A stretch of 21,283 nucleotides of DNA. It comes from a virus. Numbering within the stretch: position 1 is the first letter of the stretch; each line of letters starts with the position of its first letter. The stretch is from positions 1 through 21,283 of IMG/VR virus record IMGVR_UViG_3300047373_000109. The stretch is one strand, 5' to 3'. The translations under genes were made by a program, and so were the position numbers. Positions 1 through 4,962 of the stretch are shown piece by piece. The notes beneath the pieces were generated by a model. That model ran no database searches. It saw only the letters and a list, made by a program, of their open reading frames with translations, and was not told where the DNA came from.

Positions 1-408
1 TAGTGTCCCTAGCTTAACCTCACCCTCAGAACCTTGTTTCTTGTCTGCGCTACGCCCACGCCAAACATCAGGCATATAGAACTCAGGCTCATCATCTACA
101 TAACGTCGGCTAATCTCATTCCAACGAAGGAACTTATGCTTAACTAACTGACGTGCTACAAAGATTGGAGCCTTGACGTGGAAGGATGCGAAGGCATGAC
201 CGAAGGGTGACAGGTGCTTGTGCTTGGCTAGGTAACGGATCAGCTTAGTATCACGCAAGGCCAGTGTTTTTTCGATAACTTCACCTGTGTCGTAACACTG
301 TGTAAGTGTCTCATATTCTGACTTCTTACCAAACGACACCCGTGCTGCGTTGACTACTGACAGGTCACTGCCCATGTGGTCGATGTATGTTGCTTCAATC
401 TGTGTCAT
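1..408 (-). CDS. thyX: Flavin-dependent thymidylate synthase ThyX, 3' end outside window
   Basis: The first 136 residues of ThyX, which makes dTMP from dUMP using FAD, NADPH and methylene-tetrahydrofolate. The N-terminus reads MTQIEATYIDHMGSDLSVVN, followed by AARVSFGKK (residues 21-29), typical of phage ThyX. HLSPFGHAFASFHVKAPIFV (65-84) leads into the signature at 90-103, KHKFLRWNEISRRY. This aligns with the ThyX motif RHRxxSxNExSxRY, but both Arg of RHR are Lys and the first Ser is Arg; N, E, S, R and Y are kept. The start is an ATG at 408 with GAGGAAGTGG just upstream, in an ATGA overlap with the 102-aa gene. It is last in view of a leftward cluster, read from the promoter near 920. The role is presumably boosting dTMP supply for phage replication. 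The family call is firm; activity with the altered motif is inferred. Confidence 0.93.
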   Translation of the reverse strand, partial: MTQIEATYIDHMGSDLSVVNAARVSFGKKSEYETLTQCYDTGEVIEKTLALRDTKLIRYLAKHKHLSPFGHAFASFHVKAPIFVARQLVKHKFLRWNEISRRYVDDEPEFYMPDVWRGRSADKKQGSEGEVKLGTL

Positions 409-713
409 TCCACTTCCTCATTAGTTTTGTGGTAACTTTCTTTGCGTTCTCTTACTTCAAAGAAACCTATAAGATGTGGGTGTTCTAACATGAATTTGCG
501 GGAGTAGTGTGCTATCCATCCATCATCAATCTTAAACTCTGAAGCATACTCAGTGACCATAGTTTCCCACCTAATCCTGTGGAATATACTTTTAGCCGAA
601 TACCTTTCTTTGTAGTTAGATGCTTGTAGAGAAAATCTTTTAAACATATCGTAAATATGTGGATTCTCTGCGTCGTGCTTTTGAAAGTTTTCTTGTGTCC
701 ATTTCCCGTTCAT
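405..713 (-). CDS. Conserved phage protein of unknown function, 102 aa
   Basis: A small soluble, charged protein with no signal peptide or membrane segment. Central blocks IRWETMV, FKIDDGWIAHYSRKFM and EHPHLIGFFEVR resemble a family of short phage and prophage proteins I recognise by pattern (IRWxT...FKIN...YARxxMxxHPxxxGFFExR) but cannot name. The ATG at 713 overlaps the stop of the 51-aa gene (TAATG), and its own TGA overlaps the thyX start (ATGA), so the three genes are translationally coupled. The gene is noticeably more AT-rich than the genes to its right (one 60-bp line, 601-660, is about 28% GC). The function is unknown; the coupling with thyX suggests an early-gene role, but that is only inferred. 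Confidence 0.8.
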   Translation of the reverse strand: MNGKWTQENFQKHDAENPHIYDMFKRFSLQASNYKERYSAKSIFHRIRWETMVTEYASEFKIDDGWIAHYSRKFMLEHPHLIGFFEVRERKESYHKTNEEVE

Positions 714-868
714 TAGAAAGGAACCTCCCCTGTAATCGGATCACGTGGATCGTTGTAAACGTACTTCACTTCTTTCTTAGGTAACACCATGTCAGGGGCT
801 ACCTTCTTAGGTTTAACTTCTAGGATACCCATATCCTTTAGGTGTTCTTCTAGTGATTGACTAACCAT
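713..868 (-). CDS. Small phage protein, 51 aa
   Basis: A short ORF beginning MVSQSLEEHLKDMGILEVKP and ending YNDPRDPITGEVPF. The start at 868 has a strong Shine-Dalgarno (TAAGGAGT, 8 nt before the ATG), and the stop overlaps the next start (TAATG). The protein is hydrophilic, lysine-rich in the middle, with no membrane segment and no domain I recognise. It is the first gene after the leftward promoter at 918-945, so it heads the transcript for the 102-aa protein and ThyX. The reality of the gene rests on its RBS, the exact fit between promoter and next gene, and the coupled overlap. Confidence 0.72.
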   Translation of the reverse strand: MVSQSLEEHLKDMGILEVKPKKVAPDMVLPKKEVKYVYNDPRDPITGEVPF

Positions 869-897
869 TAGTGTTACTCCTTACGTGTAGTCGTGGC

Positions 898-945
898 GGG
901 GGGACGTATTAATACTTAGTATACAAGGGATTTCCATTCTGTCTA
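898..945 (-). promoter_or_regulatory. Leftward sigma-70-like promoter with downstream CCCCCC element
   Basis: On the minus strand, TAGACA (945-940) is followed by a 16-nt spacer and TATACT (923-918), each 5/6 to the consensus. Fourteen nucleotides further on lies GTCCCCCCGC (C-run at 903-898). The same C-run follows the -10 box by 13 nt in the rightward promoters at 2539 and 13188. It lies in the only real gap of the leftward cluster and should drive the 51-aa, 102-aa and thyX genes. Confidence 0.72.
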
Positions 946-955
946 CCCCCTTTCT

Positions 956-1159
956 TCACTTTCTTACAGTCCAGTTAACCCAGCACATCTGACAGTGACC
1001 TTTCTGCAACACTAGGTCAATGAACCAAACGATATGCAACTTGTTATCCTTCTTGCGTTGGTAATTCCTCGCACTGAATGTCTGGTTGCTCTTGCCCCCT
1101 AGGATCACGTTGATCAGGATCGACAGGGCAATGCCTACTCTAAACAGATAAGCCTTCAT
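956..1159 (-). CDS. Small phage protein with hydrophobic N-terminus, 67 aa
   Basis: The N-terminus MKAYLFRVGIALSILINVIL is a hydrophobic stretch that could be a membrane anchor or uncleaved signal. It is followed by the block GGKSNQTFSARNYQRKK, then a hydrophobic strand HIVWFIDLVL and a CxxC-containing end (GHCQMCWVNW). The blocks NQTFSARN and HCxxxWVxW recur in small phage proteins I recognise by pattern, for which I know no function. The ATG at 1159 overlaps the stop of the upstream gene (ATGA) and has GGGAAGGG upstream. The two Cys could bind metal or form a disulfide, which is inference. Confidence 0.75.
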   Translation of the reverse strand: MKAYLFRVGIALSILINVILGGKSNQTFSARNYQRKKDNKLHIVWFIDLVLQKGHCQMCWVNWTVRK

Positions 1160-1377
1160 AGCTGACCCTTCCCATACCCGCCTGACCAGTCATCGCAGGG
1201 GCTGTCTAGCCCTAGGATCAGCAACCGTTGCTTTGCCCCCTCAATCCTCTGGTAGTTGAGGGCTAGGTCAGTAGACACCCATGAAGGCCTGACCCCTGTC
1301 CCATACTTTGTATCTAGCCTGTCGCAATCAGCCTGTAGCCTGTCAATGTAGGCCTGTATCTGTTCTTTAGTTTCCAT
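1156..1377 (-). CDS. Small helical protein of unknown function, 73 aa
   Basis: The N-terminal half (METKEQIQAYIDRLQADCDR) is predicted helical or coiled-coil, followed by ALNYQRIEGAKQRLLILGLD (about 39-58) and a Gly-rich tail DDWSGGYGKGQL. There is no recognised family and no membrane segment. It starts at 1377 with GGAAGGATAAGACA before the ATG; that SD overlaps the 3' end of the 95-aa gene, so the two are coupled. Its own stop overlaps the start of the 67-aa gene. The DNA is GC-richer (about half) than the thyX end of the cluster, which suggests mosaic origin. Confidence 0.72.
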   Translation of the reverse strand: METKEQIQAYIDRLQADCDRLDTKYGTGVRPSWVSTDLALNYQRIEGAKQRLLILGLDSPCDDWSGGYGKGQL

Positions 1378-1381
1378 TGTC

Positions 1382-1669
1382 TTATCCTTCCATCTCTAAC
1401 GTCATGCCGTCATAGTATTTAACAGTCTCACCCTGTGGCGTGTCAACATACCAAACGAAATCCTTTTGGAATACCCCGAAACCTAAACCGAATTGGTGGC
1501 TTGCTTGGTTCATCTTTCTTTTGGTGGTGACAGTTTCCCAGCCATCGGAGTTAAGTTTGATCTTAGTTCCTACCCATTCAACAATCTTGGTCTTGGTGTA
1601 GATGACGCACCCGCCCTCATCGTCTTGTGTCCATGCGGTTTTGTATGTGCTAAGTTTGTTATATGCCAT
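1382..1669 (-). CDS. Phage protein of unknown function, 95 aa
   Basis: Starts MAYNKLSTYKTAWTQDDEGG. The rest is rich in predicted beta strands (CVIYTKTKIVEWVG, KIKLNSDGWETVTTKRKMNQ, FGVFQKDFVWYVDTPQG). NSDGWETVTTKRKMNQASH is a block I associate with small phage proteins found in early regions, without an assigned function. The ATG at 1669 has GAAAGGAAAGACA upstream, and 4 nt separate its stop from the next start. No signal peptide, Cys cluster or catalytic motif is visible. Confidence 0.78.
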   Translation of the reverse strand: MAYNKLSTYKTAWTQDDEGGCVIYTKTKIVEWVGTKIKLNSDGWETVTTKRKMNQASHQFGLGFGVFQKDFVWYVDTPQGETVKYYDGMTLEMEG

Positions 1670-1743
1670 TGTCTTTCCTTTCTAAGGTTTGGTTTATCTA
1701 GTGACACCCTATTGAGTGCCACCAATAAATCAATCCGTTATAT

Positions 1744-1974
1744 TCAGGCTACATAATCCCCCCAATGGTCGCCCTTGTCAAATTCACCCTTGGCAACCCC
1801 TTCACGGAACAAATTGTCAATTTGGAGCATGTGCCACTTCATTGAGTACTCACGGGCAAGGGCCATTGCGCCATCTTCACTATCTGTCAGGCTATTGGGG
1901 AAATACTCTTTACCCGCCTTAGACGTAACGGCCCACTTGCCTTCATGTTCGATATATCCTGCATTGTATTTCAT
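1744..1974 (-). CDS. Phage protein of unknown function, 76 aa
   Basis: Begins MKYNAGYIEHEGKWAVTSKA and ends GEFDKGDHWGDYVA. It looks like a small alpha/beta protein: two N-terminal strands, then a helix LTDSEDGAMALAREYSMKWH (29-48). I recognise no family. Support for a real gene is the strong GGAGG (inside the end of the 35-aa gene) before the ATG at 1974, and the 4-nt gap to that gene. About 74 nt without a gene follow before the 95-aa gene; they hold a weak 7-bp stem with one mismatch (1701-1722) and nothing else I can see. Confidence 0.74.
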   Translation of the reverse strand: MKYNAGYIEHEGKWAVTSKAGKEYFPNSLTDSEDGAMALAREYSMKWHMLQIDNLFREGVAKGEFDKGDHWGDYVA

Positions 1975-1978
1975 AGTC

Positions 1979-2086
1979 TTACCCTCCTACAGGTTTAAAT
2001 GTTTTAGTTACACAAAAAGAAAAGCAGAGTTTTCCTACCTTGATGAATCTGATACCGCCTACCTTGCGTGTGCTGATATTGAGCAT
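1979..2086 (-). CDS. Very small phage protein, 35 aa
   Basis: Reads MLNISTRKVGGIRFIKVGKL and continues CFSFCVTKTFKPVGG before TAA. The pattern RKVGGxRFxKxGxxxFSFCVxxxxKP matches very short phage proteins I have seen in many phage early regions, without a known function. Evidence that it is real: an AGAGG Shine-Dalgarno followed by TAAGACA before the ATG at 2086, and a 3' end that carries the GGAGG of the next gene 4 nt downstream. It is the first gene of the leftward cluster. The basic N-terminus and paired Cys are the only notable residues. Confidence 0.72.
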   Translation of the reverse strand: MLNISTRKVGGIRFIKVGKLCFSFCVTKTFKPVGG

Positions 2087-2337
2087 TGTCTTACCTCTTG
2101 TGTGTTTGTTTCGATACATACAAACAATCACAACAAACAACACACGTCAAGAACAAAATACACATTGTTACAAATTATTTTATAGGGGTAGGTCTGACTA
2201 CATATATGCAAGATTAAATTGATTGGCTGGGTTACCTAGTTATTGAACCTTTTCAGTGGGTTAAGTAGTCGGGGGGATATCTTGGGTGTAACACCGCATC
2301 TATACTGTTATAACATAACATAATACTGTAACATATT

Positions 2338-2400
2338 GGCAACAGGTGTATCATGCAGGCAACAGATGCAGATCAGCAACAGTGTGACATGTGTGCAACA
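2338..2400 (+). repeat. Four iteron-like GCAACA repeats
   Basis: GCAACA occurs with its first base at 2339, 2359, 2376 and 2395, so spacings are 20, 17 and 19 bp. The first two copies share the longer core GGCAACAG, the third is AGCAACAG and the fourth TGCAACAC. The first three copies continue with G/A/T-TG. Spacing near two helical turns puts the copies on about the same DNA face, as expected for an initiator or regulator binding array. The upstream 40 bp (TATAACATAACATAATACTG and flanks) is AT-rich. Confidence 0.6.
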
Positions 2401-2406
2401 CTCCTA

Positions 2407-2429
2407 GGGGGGCAGGGGGGGTATGGGGG
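2407..2429 (+). other. G-rich tract, G-quadruplex candidate
   Basis: Three G-runs of 6, 7 and 5 separated by CA and TAT. If the seven-G run splits into GGG-G-GGG, the tract provides four G3 tracts with loops of 1-3 nt, enough for an intramolecular quadruplex on the plus strand. It lies 7 bp after the last iteron. Folding is inferred from composition. Confidence 0.45.
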
Positions 2430-2538
2430 TAGCCGCTTGTATGTACAACACACCAAAATATTTACTAACAAAAATTCTAGAGGCTTAGGTTAATTAGTCA
2501 CTCTACCTAACTATTTTACATTTTAAGTAAATTAAGGG

Positions 2539-2567
2539 TTGACAACTCTAGAACCTATGTGTATAAT
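2539..2567 (+). promoter_or_regulatory. Perfect-consensus sigma-70 promoter
   Basis: TTGACA (2539-2544), a 17-nt spacer, and TATAAT (2562-2567): exact consensus in both boxes and spacing. It is followed 13 nt later by CCCCCC (2581-2586) and TGCTA, as in the promoter at 13188. It should drive the TerS, fibre and TerL genes. The long leader (about 120 nt) contains the palindrome CCTTAAGG near its end. Confidence 0.85.
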
Positions 2568-2693
2568 AGTATTAAGATGTCCCCCCTGCTATATATACCT
2601 ATAAGGTGTACAGGAAGGTAGGACCATATACTTTGTGTAGTAGCACAGCTACGCAGTGAAACATTCCCTTACCTTAAGGACTAGATAGGTTAC

Positions 2694-3185
2694 ATGGCTA
2701 AGAAACCTAGTAAGACATGGTTCTATGAAACTACCTTACCTGATACACGTAACGATCTTACTTTATACTCTTTGAAGAAAAGAGATCACAAGGTAGGAGA
2801 TACAACTTACAAATCCCTCCATAAGATTTATCTTAGTATGGAAGACCCTACTGAGTATGAATTTGCTATGGCTGTGTTTGGTGATTACTCCGTTTGGGAG
2901 AACTTGTGTAGCCTTTCATGGTTTAAGAAACACCACCATCAGATGCAGAAAGAGTTGGTGTTAAAGTTGAAGGCTCGTACTGTTAAGAACATGATCAATG
3001 ATCTTAATGAGGGCAAGGCTAGTTACAATGCTCAGAAGTACTTGGCAGATGCTGGATACTTAGAGGGTAACGAGAAGAGAAGAGGTCGTCCTTCTAAGGA
3101 TGAGCTTGACGGAGCTTTGAAGGAAGCTGTACGAGATAAAGCAGATACAGAAGATGATGCAGCTAGGATTGGGTTGATTAACTAA
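2694..3185 (+). CDS. Candidate terminase small subunit, 163 aa
   Basis: Probable DNA-recognition subunit of the packaging motor. After MAKKPSKTWFYETTLPDTRN the protein is mostly helical: LHKIYLSMEDPTEYEFAMAV (about 43-62), WENLCSLSWFKKHHHQMQKE (68-87), LKLKARTVKNMINDLN (90-105), YNAQKYLADAGY (111-122). A basic KRRGRPSKDE (128-137) resembles an AT-hook core, and the tail is acidic. The size and this helical-plus-basic layout match small terminases of marine podoviruses as I remember them; no diagnostic motif proves it. AAGGA lies 13 nt before the ATG and a weaker ATAGG 4 nt before, so the RBS is ambiguous. It is the first gene after the consensus promoter and ends 1 nt before the first fibre gene. 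An alternative is another DNA-binding early-late protein. Confidence 0.5.
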   Translation: MAKKPSKTWFYETTLPDTRNDLTLYSLKKRDHKVGDTTYKSLHKIYLSMEDPTEYEFAMAVFGDYSVWENLCSLSWFKKHHHQMQKELVLKLKARTVKNMINDLNEGKASYNAQKYLADAGYLEGNEKRRGRPSKDELDGALKEAVRDKADTEDDAARIGLIN

Positions 3186-3186
3186 C

Positions 3187-4962
3187 ATGGCTAAGAAACC
3201 AACAATTACAACAGTGACTTCTGGATTTAGTTCTCAGAATGTTCTTGCAAGTAACTTTGAGAACCTACGAGACGGGTTTGACAATACTTTGTCTTTGGAT
3301 GGTAGTACTCCCAATGCTATGGGTGCTGACTTAGACTTGAACAACAATGATATTATTAATGTCAGTACTCTAGAAGCTGATACAATTATTATCAACGGAG
3401 ATACCTTAGTACCTAACTTACAGGGGCCAGCTGGTGCAGACGGTACAAACGGTACAGATGGTGTAGATGGTATAGACGGGGCAAGTCCTAAAGCTCATCA
3501 TTCTCTTTCTGTTATCAATGCTCCACAGGCTGCACTGCAACGGTTTAATCTGACCAAGCAAGGCACTGGTTCTGGTAATGTAATCCAAGGCTTTGCTCAA
3601 GACCCTTACACTAATGAACTCTTTACACTGCATGTAACAGGAACCCCTGATACTTGTGTTTTGAATAAGTTTGAAGCAGATGGTGCAAGAGCACAGACAA
3701 GCTATCGTTACAACTCCACACCACTGACAACACTAGGACATCAAGAGTTAGAAATTTCTTGGGACAAGTCAGGTGCTCGTTGGTTCTGGACAGGTGAGAA
3801 TGAAGCTGTAACCAATCAGGCTCGTTACATTAAACGGTTTCAGATTGCGGATGGTTCAGGAACTGAGCTTACGGTTTCTAACGTACAGCAGTTTCAAGTC
3901 TTTACAGATGCTGAAACTACAGGTGTTGAAACTGGAAGTGCTACATCGTGTATCTCTTTGGATGGTCGTTACCTCGTTACTGAGTACAGTGGTTCAGACA
4001 CTAACCGTGTTAAAGTATTTGAAACAGCAACCCTAATGAACGGTGGTGCTGGTGATTACTCAACACAACAAGTTTATTCTTGGACGTTTGACTTAGACAC
4101 TGGGGACTACCCACTACAGAGTACGGCCTGTGATGGCTCTCATGTTTATATCTTTACTGGTAACATTGCTACGGGCAACACACTGAAGGTGTTTGTCTAC
4201 ACAGTTACAGGTCAGTTCGTTGAAGAGATTGATGACTTTACTATAGGTGAGACAGAAGCTCAGGGTGACGGTGCAGGTACAGCATACGAACTAGAAGGTG
4301 CTGGTTGGATTTGGCATGGTGGCCAGCCAATGCTTGCTTGCTCTATTGCCTCTGGTGATTCTGGTAGTCGTGTCAACCGTATCTGGGTTTTGGGTGGTAA
4401 GGTTTCTGTGACAGCCTACGGTGACGGAAACAAGCCAGCATTTATTTCTCAAGGTAGTAATGACCTAGCTGTACCTGACGGTGAGGTCTTACGCCTTGGA
4501 CACTACAATGGTGCAACAGATACCTTTACACAAGGCGCAAGCATTAACACGTCCAACCAGTTAGAGTTTACTCCCGTTTCTGGGACATGGACAGCTTCTA
4601 TTTATGATGCTGCATCTGGTGGCAACGCAAGCCCAACAACAGACACTGCTCAGTATTCCAAGATTGGTAACATGGTCTGGGTCAATCTTAAATTTTCTAA
4701 TGTAAGTATCTCTGGAATGACTTCTGGAAATAATTTTTACATTCGTGGGCATGGCTTCACTCCAACTGAAAGTGCAGTCTTTGGCACTCCTGTTGTTTCT
4801 GACTTTGACTTAGCAACAGGTGACTTCAATGTAGTTGCTGAGATAGGTACAGACGGAAACATTACCTTGAGAGAAATACAAGACAGCGCCCAGAACACAA
4901 TCGCAAATGTCCATCAAATTAATGGGGCAGATATTCGTATATCGGGATGGTTTAAAGTATGA
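3187..4962 (+). CDS. Tail fibre / receptor-binding protein 1 with collagen-like linker and probable beta-propeller, 591 aa
   Basis: A host-recognition protein. Residues 1-70 are a virion-anchor domain (FENLRDGFDNTLSLDGSTPN at 24-43) nearly identical to that of the next gene. Residues 80-98 are a short collagen-like Gly-X-Y run (GPAGADGTNGTDGVDGIDG), a trimerisation linker. From about 110 to 430 there are repeated beta strands with blocks such as NVIQGFAQDPYTNELFTLHV and HQELEISWDKSGARWFWTGE, resembling the TagC/P68-type beta-propeller of phage receptor-binding proteins. The C-terminus (about 455-591) is a separate beta domain (YSKIGNMVWVNLKFSNVSIS; ends DIRISGWFKV), like receptor-binding tips. 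The SD is weak; the ATG is 1 nt after the previous stop, so it is probably coupled. No endosialidase or lyase catalytic motif is recognised. Confidence 0.8.
   Translation: MAKKPTITTVTSGFSSQNVLASNFENLRDGFDNTLSLDGSTPNAMGADLDLNNNDIINVSTLEADTIIINGDTLVPNLQGPAGADGTNGTDGVDGIDGASPKAHHSLSVINAPQAALQRFNLTKQGTGSGNVIQGFAQDPYTNELFTLHVTGTPDTCVLNKFEADGARAQTSYRYNSTPLTTLGHQELEISWDKSGARWFWTGENEAVTNQARYIKRFQIADGSGTELTVSNVQQFQVFTDAETTGVETGSATSCISLDGRYLVTEYSGSDTNRVKVFETATLMNGGAGDYSTQQVYSWTFDLDTGDYPLQSTACDGSHVYIFTGNIATGNTLKVFVYTVTGQFVEEIDDFTIGETEAQGDGAGTAYELEGAGWIWHGGQPMLACSIASGDSGSRVNRIWVLGGKVSVTAYGDGNKPAFISQGSNDLAVPDGEVLRLGHYNGATDTFTQGASINTSNQLEFTPVSGTWTASIYDAASGGNASPTTDTAQYSKIGNMVWVNLKFSNVSISGMTSGNNFYIRGHGFTPTESAVFGTPVVSDFDLATGDFNVVAEIGTDGNITLREIQDSAQNTIANVHQINGADIRISGWFKV
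3290..3311 (+). repeat. 22-bp direct repeat, copy 1 (fibre 1)
   Basis: An exact 22-bp match to 5062-5083, covering the codons for the LSLDGSTP part of the shared anchor domain. Both copies begin 103 nt after their gene's ATG, so they are in the same reading phase. The flanking DNA is similar but diverged at codon third positions. Confidence 0.85.

Larger units (their letters stand above)
2087..2693. other. Divergent intergenic control region, candidate origin
   Basis: 607 bp with no convincing gene, between the leftward cluster (first ATG at 2086) and the rightward cluster (first ATG at 2694). In order it holds the leader of the 35-aa gene (2087-2220; I find no convincing leftward sigma-70 promoter), a lone G6 run (2271-2276), an AT-rich patch (2298-2337), four GCAACA iterons (2338-2400), a G-rich tract (2407-2429), an AT-rich stretch with the inverted repeat TTAGGT/ACCTAA (2485-2510), and a consensus rightward promoter (2539-2567) with a leader of about 120 nt. 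The iterons beside AT-rich DNA at the transcriptional divide suggest a replication origin or switch; this is inferred from layout only. Confidence 0.6.

Noticed and set aside
1701-1722. Hairpin between the 76-aa and 95-aa genes as a terminator
   Set aside because: Seven-base arms with one mismatch and no U-tract in the leftward direction; too weak to call.
1493-2222. Rightward ORFs over the leftward small genes
   Set aside because: Each lies opposite a leftward gene with a good RBS and coupled neighbours; the rightward frames have neither.
2271-2276. Fourth C6 element (minus strand) as a promoter for the 35-aa gene
   Set aside because: The C-run and context (ATATCCCCCCGACTA) look similar, but there is no acceptable -10 box 12-14 nt upstream and no -35; left as a possible remnant.
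2353-2493. Rightward 46-codon ORF inside the intergenic region
   Set aside because: Only a weak AGG before the ATG, Gly-rich product created by the G-runs, and it overlaps the iterons and G-rich tract; probably not coding.
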